NCBI GenBank assembly: GCA_020847975.1
Contig: JADLBD010000012.1
Span: forward strand, 62,001-126,000
Direction of reading: 5' to 3'
DNA: 64,000 nucleotides
Source: Bryobacterales bacterium
GTDB taxonomy: Bacteria; Acidobacteriota; Terriglobia; Bryobacterales; Bryobacteraceae
The notes under the pieces are model-generated. The model ran no database searches. It was not told the origin of the DNA and was given only the letters and a program-made list of their open reading frames with translations. The position numbers and the translations under genes were made by a program. Numbering within the stretch: position 1 is the stretch's first letter; every line of letters starts with the position of its first letter. This document shows, piece after piece, positions 14,557-23,832 of this stretch.

Positions 14557-16892
14557 TCGTCAGTCAGTCCTGCGTATTTCGCGATCAATTTCTTCAACCC
14601 GTGGCCGGGAAAACTCACGGTCAACTTCGCATCCGGCCCCTCTCCTTCCTTCCGCACGATTGTTCCCCGCCCCAGAGTGGGGTGGTTGATGGTGCTTCCG
14701 GCGGAGAGCTTCGATTTCCTGGCTGCGGGCTTGGCTGCCGCCGGCGGCGCCGGCCTTGAAGGGGCCGGGGCTTCGGGAGCAGCCTGCCGTTGCGGCTGGG
14801 CGTAAGCTCGCGGATCGGCCGCGGCTCCACGCTCCTTAAAAAACTGCGAGATGTTCTCTACGGAATTATACGTCTTCCCGGTGTAGAGATTCTTGCGGGC
14901 GGTGTGGCGCACCTCGAACTGCTCGGAGTAGAGGTCCACTTCCCGCGCCGCGGCGCCGGCGCCCTGCTTGCGCACCAGTGGGGGCGGAATCTCCTTCAGG
15001 AATTGCGAAGGCATGGCCGGCTCAGGCGGCCCGCCGAAGCGGCGCCGGAACTTGGCGTGGGTCACGTACAGCAGCTTTTCCGCCCGCGTCATGCCGACGT
15101 AGAACAGGCGGCGCTCCTCTTCGAGCATCGCGGCGGAATTGAGTGAGCGGCTGTGCGGGAACAAGCCTTCTTCCAGGCCGGCGATGAATACAGCCGGGAA
15201 CTCGAGGCCCTTCGCATTGTGGATGGTGAGCAGGGAAACCTGGGCCTTCTCGTCGAGTTGATCGGCATCGCTCACCAGGGCGGCGTGGTCGAGAAAATCC
15301 GAAATGGTTTCGCCGCGCTCAGCCGCTTCGGTGGCCGCGTTGAGCAGTTCCTGGACGTTGGCCAGCCGGTTTTCGGCATCCTCGCCTTTCGCCGTCTCGA
15401 GCATGAGGCGATAGCCGCTGCGATTGACAACACTTTCCAGCACCCCGTGAACGGGCATCGCGGCGGACTCATTGCGCAGTTCCAGAATCAGGTCACGGAA
15501 GGACCGCAGCGCCGATTCGGCGCGCGCACCCAGTTCGTGCGTTTCCAAAAGCTGGCCGATGGCATCCCATGCGCTCAGTTGCTTGGTGACGGCGCAATGT
15601 TCGATCGCTTCGATGGTGGAGCGGCCAAGGCCGCGCGCCGGCGTGTTGATGACGCGGTAGAGGCTGACGTTGTCCGACGGCGTCGTGAGCAGGCGCAGGT
15701 AGGCCACGATGTCCTTGACCTCCGCCCGCTGGTAGAAACTGAATCCGCCCACCACGACATACTTGCGGCCATAGCGGCGCAGCGCCTCTTCGATCTGCCG
15801 CGATTGGAAGTTCGTGCGATACAGAACGGCGACGCGATAACGGGGATGCTGGTGAATCACCTTCTCGATCTGATCGGCGATCCACAGCGCTTCGTTCTCG
15901 CCATCGGCGGCCGTATACTGGGTGATCTTTTCCCCGGCCTCACCAGCCGTCCAGAGCCGCTTGCCCTTGCGCTGCAGATTGTTGGCGACCACGCTGCCCG
16001 CCGCTTCGAGAATGGACTTGGTCGAGCGGTAGTTCTGCTCCAGGCGAATGACAGCGGCGTTGCGGAAGTCCTTCTCAAAATCGAGAATATTGCGAATATC
16101 GGCGCCGCGCCAGCTATAGATGGACTGGTCCTCATCGCCAACGACGCACACATTCTGCTTCGGTCCGGCGAGAAGCCTCATCAATTCGTACTGGTTGCGG
16201 TTGGTGTCCTGATATTCGTCAATCATCAGGTACTGAATACGCTCCTGAAAGCTTTCGCGAGTGGCGCGGTCGTGCTGGAGGAGCCTGACGGCTTCGAGAA
16301 GGAGATCATCGAAATCGAGGGCGTTGGCGGAGCGCAGACGCGCCTCGTAGTGCTCGTATAGCTTGCCGGCGGTCTTCGCCACCGGATCCTTTGCCGTGGC
16401 CTGAAAATCCTCCGGAGAGATCTTGTCGCACTTGGCATTGCTGATGATGGAGAGCGCCGTACGCGGGGCGAACGCCTTGTCATCGAGGCCGAATTGCTTG
16501 TAAAGCGACTTCAGAACCGAAACCTGGTCATCGTCATCATAGATGGTGAAACTGCGCGTGAAGCCAGGACGGATTTCGGCGAGTTTGTCGCCATAGCGGC
16601 GCAGAATGCGCACACAGAAGGAGTGGAAGGTGGATACGGTAGGGCCATCGCCCATGATGCGGCCCGCCAGCAGGCTCCGGACGCGCTGGCGCATCTCGTC
16701 AGCAGCCTTATTGGTGAAGGTGACGGCGAGGATAGACCACGGCGCGATACCGCGCTCGCAGATCATGTAGGCGATGCGGTGGGTGATGACACGGGTCTTG
16801 CCGCTGCCCGCTCCGGCCAGGAGAAGCAACGGGCCTTCCACGTGGCGGACGGCTTCGGCTTGCTGGGGATTCAACCCCGCGAGAAAATCCAT
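14553..16892 (-). CDS. pcrA: ATP-dependent DNA helicase PcrA/UvrD
   Basis: 779 residues, superfamily 1A helicase. 'GLNPQQAEAVRHVEGPLLLL' is the Q-motif region, 'LAGAGSGKTRVITHRI' (residues ~25-40) is Walker A, 'LMIDEYQDTNRNQYELM' is motif II, 'VVGDEDQSIYSWRGADI' motif III and 'LLTIHNAKGLEFPAVFIAGL' motif V; 'LFYVGMTRAEKLL' is motif VI. The C-terminal tail ends with a Tudor-like 'INHPTLGRGTIVRKEGEG', used by PcrA to contact RNA polymerase. It acts in nucleotide excision repair, replication-fork maintenance and transcription-conflict resolution. It lies 93 bases downstream of the deiodinase-like gene. Confidence 0.97.
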   Translation of the reverse strand: MDFLAGLNPQQAEAVRHVEGPLLLLAGAGSGKTRVITHRIAYMICERGIAPWSILAVTFTNKAADEMRQRVRSLLAGRIMGDGPTVSTFHSFCVRILRRYGDKLAEIRPGFTRSFTIYDDDDQVSVLKSLYKQFGLDDKAFAPRTALSIISNAKCDKISPEDFQATAKDPVAKTAGKLYEHYEARLRSANALDFDDLLLEAVRLLQHDRATRESFQERIQYLMIDEYQDTNRNQYELMRLLAGPKQNVCVVGDEDQSIYSWRGADIRNILDFEKDFRNAAVIRLEQNYRSTKSILEAAGSVVANNLQRKGKRLWTAGEAGEKITQYTAADGENEALWIADQIEKVIHQHPRYRVAVLYRTNFQSRQIEEALRRYGRKYVVVGGFSFYQRAEVKDIVAYLRLLTTPSDNVSLYRVINTPARGLGRSTIEAIEHCAVTKQLSAWDAIGQLLETHELGARAESALRSFRDLILELRNESAAMPVHGVLESVVNRSGYRLMLETAKGEDAENRLANVQELLNAATEAAERGETISDFLDHAALVSDADQLDEKAQVSLLTIHNAKGLEFPAVFIAGLEEGLFPHSRSLNSAAMLEEERRLFYVGMTRAEKLLYVTHAKFRRRFGGPPEPAMPSQFLKEIPPPLVRKQGAGAAAREVDLYSEQFEVRHTARKNLYTGKTYNSVENISQFFKERGAAADPRAYAQPQRQAAPEAPAPSRPAPPAAAKPAARKSKLSAGSTINHPTLGRGTIVRKEGEGPDAKLTVSFPGHGLKKLIAKYAGLTDE

Positions 16893-16985
16893 GAGACTAC
16901 GTTTTCGCTGATTCGGAAGAAGTGTGAATCTCTAGTTATTGTGGCATAGTCAGAGAGCTGACGCCCTACGAATTTCCGCCCTTGT

Positions 16986-17678
16986 TCAGAGAGCCTTACG
17001 CAACGCCTTCTCCATCTCCAGCGGCGCGAAACCGTAAGGTCCGGGGGCGCTCTTAAAGGTAACGCGTCCCTGCCTGTCAATGACATACAGACGGTCCGGC
17101 CAGCCGGTGTAGGTGCGCTCGGTACGATTATCAATGCCGTCGAGCAAGGCGGGGATGGCGATGTTCAATTTGCGGACACAGGCTCCGGCGACCTGCGAAC
17201 GCTCCTCGTCTGATTTCGGATTGGCGTAGATGACGTCCTGACGGAGATTCACCGGCAATTGCCAGCCGTCGCTTGCGTGCGCCTCTTCAATGTAGACGAT
17301 ATAGAAGTCCACACGGTCTTTGTAGTCGTGGTAGAGCCGGTTGAGGGCGGGAACCTCCCGCCGGAACGGCGGTCAAGTGTAACTGCCGAAGACGAGGACA
17401 ACCGGCCGGCCGAGGCTGGAGGACAGTTTCACGCGGCCGGAGTTGTCCTGCCGGGGCAGGTCAAAATCCGGAGCCATGTCTCCAGGATTCAGCCTGCCGG
17501 CGCGCGCGATCATCCAGAGTCTTTGGAACGGCATGGTCATCATCAACAGCGGCGCGGGCACGCGAGAGATGACGGAGCAGAACCGGCCCGGCGGCAGCCT
17601 CATGGCCGCGAAAAGCGCACCCGCCGCGAGGAGCCAGACGATGGCGAGGGCGACGGCGATTCGGGCCAGAAAACGCAT
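16986..17678 (-). CDS. Iodothyronine-deiodinase-like redox protein, probable selenoprotein (Sec102 encoded by TGA)
   Basis: Reading from ATG 17678 to TAA/TGA stop at 16986 gives 230 residues only if the in-frame TGA at 17375-17373 is read as selenocysteine 102. The context is 'VLVFGSYT-U-PPFRREVP', which matches the deiodinase active site GSxTUPxF. Further along, 'VDFYIVYIEEAHASDGWQLP' (residues 123-142) is the deiodinase-specific block, including the conserved Glu and His (E131, E132, H134). Residues ~5-25 form a membrane anchor, as in vertebrate deiodinases, and 'APDFDLPR' starts the thioredoxin fold. A SECIS-like hairpin follows the TGA. Both halves are in the same frame and share one domain. 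The alternative is a Cys-to-stop pseudogene. Substrate in bacteria is unknown. Confidence 0.85.
17346..17362 (-). promoter_or_regulatory. Bacterial SECIS-like hairpin in deiodinase-like mRNA
   Basis: On the minus strand, GGCGGG (17362-17357), loop AGGUU (17356-17352) and CCCGCC (17351-17346) form a perfect six-pair stem. The loop starts 16 bases after the UGA (17375-17373), within the spacing known for bacterial SECIS elements, and has a G at its second position, as the SelB-binding consensus requires. An alternative CCGCC-GUUCC-GGCGG hairpin directly after the UGA competes with it. Function is inferred from position and shape. Confidence 0.65.
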
Positions 17679-17766
17679 GATTTCGACTATTGTACCCGCT
17701 CCTTGGTGTGACGGAAGGCCAGCCGGTAGGGAACGTCTTGTGAAGGCAAGTTGTATACTGCACTGC

Positions 17767-18780
17767 GTGCTGATTCTGTTCTTCCTGCCGTTCGGGGCGT
17801 TGGTGGTGGCGCTGCTGCTGGCTCGGGCCTACTGGAGGTCCGCCCCGGTCCGGTGGATAACGGCAGGCGCCTTGATGCTCTCCGCTGCTGTAGGGGCAGG
17901 AGTCTTGTGGAGCATCTTCCGGTCCACTTCTTCCGCGGCGGCAATCGGGATTCTGTTCCTTCCACTGTGGATGATGCCTGGCGGCGTCATCGGAGGCGTG
18001 CTCGGATTGGTGGCGTACCAGGCAGCCAGGTTGCGGGAACAGGTTACGCCATTACGTGTGCTCTGCGCGCTGGCGCTGGCCTGCGTGGCGGCGTACGCGG
18101 CCGTCGCCGGGTGGCGCGTGGGCCAATTCTACGCGGATCAGCGGATGGAGGATGCGGCTGTGCTCGAACGGCGCGCACGGGAGGAACTCGCGCGGCACGA
18201 CTATTTCCTCCTGTCTGCCATCGCGCGCAATCCACACACAGACGCCCGGACGCTGCTCGAGATTGCACGGGATCCCGATCCGGGTCTTCACATGAAGCGC
18301 AGCGAGTGGATCAACATGGTGGACCGGGACAGCCTTGCGGTGGTGCGGAAGGTGATTCGAAACCCCAACTCGAATGTGGACGCGCTGGTAGCCCTCTCGG
18401 GTTCCACCAATGACTACGTCTTGGGCGACCTTGCCCAGGACAGACGCACGCCGGAACCGGTCCTGCGGCAGATCACGGCCAGGAGCCAATCGTACCTCGT
18501 ACATTGGGGGCTGGCGGCGAATGCGAACGCGCCGCCGGACCTGCTCGAGAAACTACCGCGGGGCAAGGACCTTTATGTCGCCATGGGACTGGCCTACAAT
18601 GAGGCGACGCCGCCGGAGATCCTGAGAGAACTGGCCTCACACAGTGACCCGCTCGTCCGGGAGCGCGTGGCCTTGAACAAAAACACGGAGATGGAGGTAT
18701 TGGAACAATTGATGCGTGACGGAAATGAAGTGGTGGCAAGGCGAGCCGCCACGCAATTCGGGAGCCGCAAGGTCAGATGA
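17767..18780 (+). CDS. Membrane protein with LRV/HEAT-like repeats
   Basis: About 337 residues from GTG 17767; an upstream GTG at 17740 is possible, and TATACT at 17753-17758 looks like a -10 box, which favours the later start. Four hydrophobic segments (residues ~1-125) precede a cytoplasmic or periplasmic repeat region with 'LLSAIARNPHTDARTLLEIA', 'VVRKVIRNPNSNVDALVALS', 'WGLAANANAPPDLLEKL' and 'AMGLAYNEATPPEILRELA'. These are leucine-rich-repeat-variant/HEAT-like units that would bind proteins. Transcribed divergently from the deiodinase-like gene, 88 bases away. Overlaps the next gene by 4 bases. Confidence 0.75.
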   Translation: MLILFFLPFGALVVALLLARAYWRSAPVRWITAGALMLSAAVGAGVLWSIFRSTSSAAAIGILFLPLWMMPGGVIGGVLGLVAYQAARLREQVTPLRVLCALALACVAAYAAVAGWRVGQFYADQRMEDAAVLERRAREELARHDYFLLSAIARNPHTDARTLLEIARDPDPGLHMKRSEWINMVDRDSLAVVRKVIRNPNSNVDALVALSGSTNDYVLGDLAQDRRTPEPVLRQITARSQSYLVHWGLAANANAPPDLLEKLPRGKDLYVAMGLAYNEATPPEILRELASHSDPLVRERVALNKNTEMEVLEQLMRDGNEVVARRAATQFGSRKVR

Positions 18781-21320
18781 AACGCCGGCATTTTCTCTCG
18801 CTCGCGGCCGCTTTGCCGGGAATTGGCGAGGAGTTGGAGGAGTCGAATCCGATTCCGGAGCCGCACTTCCCCTCGCGGCTGTATTGTTTTGTTTGGCGCA
18901 ATTGGGAACTGGCAAACACGGAGCGCCTCGCACAGGTGCTGCGCACGACAACGCGCAATGTGCTGGCACTGGGGCGGTCCATGGGACTGCCGCGCAAGCC
19001 TCGTCTGACGGACGATCAGCTCCGGCGGCTGTACATTACCGTCATCCGGCAAAACTGGCACCTGCTCCCCGAAGAGCAGTTGATGGGATTGCTCGGTTGG
19101 GACCGGAACAAGTTCGAATACACGCTGAAAGAAGATGATTTTCTGGATGTGAAGCTCGGGCGAAACAAGCCGCGCTGCGAGCGGCTGCGCTATGAGATGC
19201 CCAGCCCCGCCGAGCGGCAGCGGGCGGATGAAATCCGGCGAATCCTGGACCGGGTTTTCGGCAAATCGTTGCATCAACCGGGCCAGCCTCCGTTCCACTT
19301 CGTGGAGGAGTTGAGTTCGCTGGCGATTGAACCGTTAGGCGGCAGTGGAACAGCGAAGACGTCCGAGGTGGACTTGCGGGATGGATGGGGTATCCATCCC
19401 TTTCCTGGACCCGCGCGGGAACACCTGGCGCGGTACCTGGAGCAGCGGTTCGGCGTGCGGAGCCCGGCGGAGGCTGCACGCGGCATCCGGCTGCGCCTTT
19501 CCGGTCCCTTGCAATGGGACGTCCAACGGGATGCAGTGACTCTCCAGGCTCCCGACGAGGCGGGGCTGATGCAGGTGGTCTATCTGCTCCAGGATGCCCT
19601 CGAGAGGCGGGAGGCGCCCATTCTCCCGCTCGGCCGGCAGGAATTTCCAGCGCCATGGTCGCCGCGCTTCCTTTATTCCTACGTGGCTCTCTATGGCGAC
19701 CCGCTGGTGGATACTTCCGCCGATCCCTTCCCGCCCGGATATCTGGACAAACTGGCGCGCAGCGGAATCAACGGAGTGTGGCTGCAAGGAGTGCTGAATA
19801 CGCTGGCGCCTTCCCCGGTTTTTCCCGAGTTCGGCAACGGATGGGAGACGCGGTTGAAGAACCTGGCGGCTCTCTGTGACCGGGCGGCGCAGTTCGGGAT
19901 GAAGGTGTATCTCTACCAGAACGAACCCCGTTCCATGCCGGCATCGTTCTTCGAGAACCGGAGCGGATTGCGGGGCGCAAGCTTTCAGAACCTGTATTCG
20001 CTGTGCACCAGCACGAAGGAAGTGCGCCAATGGCTGTCGGATTCGCTCGCGCACGTCTTTCATCATGTGCCGCAACTCGGCGGTATATTCACGATCTCGA
20101 TGTCTGAAAATCACACCAACTGCTTCTCGCACGGGGGAGCCTGGCGTAAAGCGCCTCCCACAGCGGGCGATTGCCCCCGCTGCTCGAAGCGCGAAAGTTG
20201 GGAGGTGTTGGCGGAGATGTTCGCCGCAATGCGTGAAGGCGTCCGGCGGTCCAGCAACTCAGCGGAAATCATCCACTGGGACTGGGGCTGGGGAGACGAT
20301 CTGGCGGCGCAACTGATCCCGCGGCTCGACAAGGATGTCAAGTTCCAGAGCATCAGCGAATGGAGCAAGCCCGTGGAGCGAGGCGGAGTCAAAACGCAGG
20401 TCGGCGAGTATTCGATCTCGGTTCCGGGACCCGGTCCGCGCGCGCTGCGTAACTGGGGCATCGCCCGCAAAGCAGGGGTCACGGCCTTGGCCAAGGTGCA
20501 GTTCAATAACACCTGGGAGATGTCCGCCGTCCCCTACCTGCCCGTGCCGCACCTCATCCTGGAACACTGCGAGAACCTCAGTAAGACGGGCATTCAGGGG
20601 CTGATGGTGTCCTGGACGTGCGGCGGCTTTCCCTCGCCGAATCTCGAAGCCGCAAAGGCGTTCTACTACCACAAGGCCCCGAACCGGGAAGCGATTCTGC
20701 GCGACCTGGCATCGCAGCGATACGGGCCCGGGGCGCAGGAAGATGCGGTGGAGGCATGGCGCCTGTTCAGCGAGGCGTTCCGCGAATTCCCCTACGGCGT
20801 GCAGGTTTACATCATCCCGGCCCAACACGGCCCCGCCAACCTGCTGCGGGCCAAGCCCACGGGACACCGGCCGGGTATGATTCTGTTTCCCCATGACGCG
20901 ATGAAAGCCTGGTGCGGCGCTTATCCACCGGAGGTTGTGCAATCGCAATTCGCGCTGCTGGCCAGGAAATGGAAGGCGGGCCTGGAACGACTGGAGCGTG
21001 TGCCGGAGAAGGCCACGCCGGCAAAGCGCATCCATGCGACCACGGATTTGGCGGTGGCCCTCACTTGTTACCACCATTTTCAGAGCGTGGCGAACCAGGT
21101 GGAGTTTTACCGGCTGCGCGATTCCACGAACCCCGACCGCGGTCGGATGAAGGAACTGACGCTGGCGGAACGGGAACTGGCCCGCAGGCAGTATAGCGTG
21201 GCACGGTCGCTCTCCACCATTGCTTATGAAGCGTCGAATCATTACTACTACCGCCCGCTCGATCTGGCGGAGAAGGTCTTGAACTGCGAATGGCTGCTGG
21301 CCCAGGCGCGGATGCTTTAG
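18777..21320 (+). CDS. Glycoside-hydrolase-like protein (GH20-type layout)
   Basis: 847 residues. A basic Tat-like start ('MKRRHFLSLAAALPG') is followed by a ~100-residue helical region resembling a DNA-binding or regulatory fold ('RTTTRNVLALGRSMGLP'), which is unusual in a secreted enzyme. Residues ~195-280 resemble the alpha/beta domain that precedes the barrel in GH20/GH84/GH67 enzymes ('EAGLMQVVYLLQDAL'). From ~290 a TIM barrel follows ('LARSGINGVWLQGVLNTLA', 'FTISMSENHTNC', 'HWDWGWGDD'). The Cys-rich 'GDCPRCSKR' inside it may bind a metal or be disulphide-bonded. Substrate unassigned. ATGA overlap with the preceding gene. Confidence 0.7.
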   Translation: MKRRHFLSLAAALPGIGEELEESNPIPEPHFPSRLYCFVWRNWELANTERLAQVLRTTTRNVLALGRSMGLPRKPRLTDDQLRRLYITVIRQNWHLLPEEQLMGLLGWDRNKFEYTLKEDDFLDVKLGRNKPRCERLRYEMPSPAERQRADEIRRILDRVFGKSLHQPGQPPFHFVEELSSLAIEPLGGSGTAKTSEVDLRDGWGIHPFPGPAREHLARYLEQRFGVRSPAEAARGIRLRLSGPLQWDVQRDAVTLQAPDEAGLMQVVYLLQDALERREAPILPLGRQEFPAPWSPRFLYSYVALYGDPLVDTSADPFPPGYLDKLARSGINGVWLQGVLNTLAPSPVFPEFGNGWETRLKNLAALCDRAAQFGMKVYLYQNEPRSMPASFFENRSGLRGASFQNLYSLCTSTKEVRQWLSDSLAHVFHHVPQLGGIFTISMSENHTNCFSHGGAWRKAPPTAGDCPRCSKRESWEVLAEMFAAMREGVRRSSNSAEIIHWDWGWGDDLAAQLIPRLDKDVKFQSISEWSKPVERGGVKTQVGEYSISVPGPGPRALRNWGIARKAGVTALAKVQFNNTWEMSAVPYLPVPHLILEHCENLSKTGIQGLMVSWTCGGFPSPNLEAAKAFYYHKAPNREAILRDLASQRYGPGAQEDAVEAWRLFSEAFREFPYGVQVYIIPAQHGPANLLRAKPTGHRPGMILFPHDAMKAWCGAYPPEVVQSQFALLARKWKAGLERLERVPEKATPAKRIHATTDLAVALTCYHHFQSVANQVEFYRLRDSTNPDRGRMKELTLAERELARRQYSVARSLSTIAYEASNHYYYRPLDLAEKVLNCEWLLAQARML

Positions 21321-21354
21321 GCTAAGTACAGGGTTCGGTAGTTCGCCCAATGCT

Positions 21355-21379
21355 GGAACGAAGCACCCGGCATCGTTCC
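21355..21379 (+). promoter_or_regulatory. Inverted repeat upstream of Lon-like protease
   Basis: GGAACGA (21355-21361) and TCGTTCC (21373-21379) form a perfect 7-base inverted repeat with an 11-base spacer, 30 bases before the start codon. It could be an operator or a 5'UTR hairpin. It is not the CIRCE element. The ribosome-binding site GAAGGAG lies at 21391-21397. Confidence 0.35.
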
Positions 21380-21408
21380 GGGCATCCCACGAAGGAGCGT
21401 TAGCGAGC

Positions 21409-23832
21409 ATGGATACAGTGGACGAGAAGATCAAGGGGAGAGTGTTACCCCCGGAGGCATTGTACCGGCGGGTGGACATCGAGAAGTTCCCGTTCACAAG
21501 CACCGCGGATCTGGACGGCCAGACGGATTTCATCGGGCATGATCGCGCGCTGGAGGCGATGCAGTTCGGCATCGGCATTCGCAAGCACGGTTTCAATCTC
21601 TATCTGCTGGGCCCGGCGGGCGCGGGCAAATACAAGATCGCCCGGAGCTTTCTCGAAAAACGCGCGGCGGGAGAAGGGACGCCTGACGAGTGGTGCTACA
21701 TCAACAGCTTCGTCAGTCCGGACACGCCCAACGCCCTGCGGCTCCCGCCCGGGCGGGCTCTGCCGCTGCGGGATGACATGAACCGCCTGATCGAGGATCT
21801 TCGCTCCGCGATCCCTACCGCGTTTCAAAGCGAAAACTACCGGGCGCGGAAACACGTGATCGAGCAGGACGTGAAGGATCAGCAGGAGAAAGCCTTCGAA
21901 GAGGTGGCGGAAGAGGGCCAAAAGAGCGAGATTGCGATGATGCGGACCCCCACCGGGATCATTCTCGCTCCCATGAAAAAGGGCGAGGTGATGGAGCCGC
22001 AGGAGTTCGAGAACCTCCCCGCGGACGAACATCAGCGGTTGGAGAACAAGATTGTCGAACTGCAGAAGAAGCTGCGCAAGGTGTTGCTTCAGATTCCCAA
22101 ATGGGAGCAGGAAGGCCGGGAAAAGGTTCGGGAACTGAATAACGAAGTCGCCAAATTTGCCGTGAGCCACTTGTTGGAGGAACTGTCCAGGAAGTATACG
22201 GACCTGCCGCAGGTAGTCAGCTTTCTCAACGACGTCCAGGCGGATGTGATCGAGCACGTGGATGAGTTTCTGACGCCGCCCGAGCATCCCCTGGCGGCGC
22301 TGATGGGAGCGGGGCCCACGTTCTTCCGGCGCTACCAGGTGAACGTCCTGGTGGAACGGGAAACCACCGAGGGCGCTCCGGTGGTGTTTGAAGATCATCC
22401 CACCTACCAGAACCTCGTGGGGCAAGTGCAGTACCAGTCGCACATGGGGGCGCTGACAACTGACTTTACGTTGATTCGAAGAGGGGCGCTGCACCGCGCA
22501 AACGGCGGCTACCTGATCCTCGATGCCTACAAACTGCTGACGCAGCCCTATGCCTGGGACGCATTGAAGCGCTGTCTGGTCTCTTCGCAGATCCGTATCG
22601 AATCGCCGGGCGAGATGCTGGGCCTGGTAAGCACGGTCTCGCTGCGGCCGGAGCCGATCCCGGTGTCGGTGAAGGTGGTGCTGGTGGGAGAGCGGATGCT
22701 GTACTACATGCTTTCCTCGCTCGATTCGGAATTCCACGACCTGTTCAAGGTGGCAGCCGACTTCGAGGAAACCATGGACCGGACGGGCGAGACGGAGCTT
22801 CTCTTTGCCAAATGGATTGGAACGATCGCGCATTCCGAAGGGCTGCTGACGTTTGATCGCGGGGCGGTGGGGCGAGTGATCGAGCAATGCTCGCGAGCCG
22901 CGGAGGATTCGCGAAAAATTCTGACTTTGCGCCGCACACTCGGAGACCTGCTGCAAGAGGCCGACTATTGGGCAAGGGAATCGAAGCGCACAGTGGTGAG
23001 CAGAGAGGACGTTCAACGGGCCATTGATGCGCAAATCCGGCGCAAAGACCGGATTCGAGAGAGGATGCTCGAAGCCACGCTGCGCGGGACGCTGATGATT
23101 GACACGCACGGCGAACGGGTGGGGCAAATCAACGGTCTTTCCGTGGTGATGCTTTCGGATTTTTCGTTCGGGCACGCCAGCCGCATCACAGCGCGCGTCC
23201 GTCTTGGCAAAGGCGACGTCATCGACATCGAGCGGGAAGTGAAGCTCGGAGGGCCGCTGCATTCGAAGGGCGTGCTGATCCTCAGCGGCTTTCTGGGAGG
23301 GCGGTATGCGCCCGAGCAGCCGTTGTCGCTGCAGGCGAGCCTGGTGTTCGAGCAAACCTACGGCGGAGTGGAAGGAGACAGCGCCTCCTCGGCGGAGTTG
23401 TACGTGCTCTTGTCCGCGCTTTCCGGCCTGCCGCTGAAACAATCGCTTGCCGTGACGGGTTCCGTGAACCAGCACGGAGAGGTTCAGGCCATCGGCGGCG
23501 TGAATGAGAAGATCGAGGGGTTCTTTGACTTGTGCAAAGGGCGCGGCGAAATAGACGGGCAGGGCGTCATCATCCCGCGGTCAAACGTTGGCGACCTGAT
23601 GCTGCGCCAGGATGTCGTCGAGGCCGTACGCGAGGGGCGTTTTCGCGTGTTCGCGGTCACCACCATCGACGAAGGAATGGAAATTCTCACCGGAGTGCCG
23701 GCCGGCCAGCGCGATTCTTCCGGCAAGTTCCCGGAGGGAAGCGTGAACCATCGCGTCGAAGAGCGGCTGGTCTCTTTGGCGGAGCGGCAGATCGAGTTGG
23801 CGGCAAAGGCGAAGCAAGAGATGTCCCAATGA
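21409..23832 (+). CDS. Lon-like ATP-dependent protease (S16, LonB/YcbZ-type)
   Basis: 807 residues without the N-terminal LON domain. A split AAA+ domain has 'LLGPAGAGKYKIA' (residues 67-79) as Walker A; the residue after GK is Tyr rather than Thr/Ser, which is atypical. A long helical insert (~150-290, Glu/Lys-rich) interrupts the ATPase, as in YcbZ-type proteins. 'RRGALHRANGGYLILDAYKL' is the region around Walker B. The C-terminal protease has catalytic Ser658 in 'EGDSASSAELY' and Lys701 in 'GGVNEKIEGFF'. It degrades misfolded or regulatory proteins in the cytoplasm. It is coupled by ATGA overlap to a universal stress protein gene. Confidence 0.9.
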   Translation: MDTVDEKIKGRVLPPEALYRRVDIEKFPFTSTADLDGQTDFIGHDRALEAMQFGIGIRKHGFNLYLLGPAGAGKYKIARSFLEKRAAGEGTPDEWCYINSFVSPDTPNALRLPPGRALPLRDDMNRLIEDLRSAIPTAFQSENYRARKHVIEQDVKDQQEKAFEEVAEEGQKSEIAMMRTPTGIILAPMKKGEVMEPQEFENLPADEHQRLENKIVELQKKLRKVLLQIPKWEQEGREKVRELNNEVAKFAVSHLLEELSRKYTDLPQVVSFLNDVQADVIEHVDEFLTPPEHPLAALMGAGPTFFRRYQVNVLVERETTEGAPVVFEDHPTYQNLVGQVQYQSHMGALTTDFTLIRRGALHRANGGYLILDAYKLLTQPYAWDALKRCLVSSQIRIESPGEMLGLVSTVSLRPEPIPVSVKVVLVGERMLYYMLSSLDSEFHDLFKVAADFEETMDRTGETELLFAKWIGTIAHSEGLLTFDRGAVGRVIEQCSRAAEDSRKILTLRRTLGDLLQEADYWARESKRTVVSREDVQRAIDAQIRRKDRIRERMLEATLRGTLMIDTHGERVGQINGLSVVMLSDFSFGHASRITARVRLGKGDVIDIEREVKLGGPLHSKGVLILSGFLGGRYAPEQPLSLQASLVFEQTYGGVEGDSASSAELYVLLSALSGLPLKQSLAVTGSVNQHGEVQAIGGVNEKIEGFFDLCKGRGEIDGQGVIIPRSNVGDLMLRQDVVEAVREGRFRVFAVTTIDEGMEILTGVPAGQRDSSGKFPEGSVNHRVEERLVSLAERQIELAAKAKQEMSQ

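Noticed and set aside
15153-16361. 402-codon open frame on the plus strand
   Set aside because: Antisense to pcrA, which is unambiguous.
21445-23475. 676-codon open frame on the minus strand
   Set aside because: Antisense to the Lon-like protease; His/Arg/Gln-rich shadow composition without motifs.
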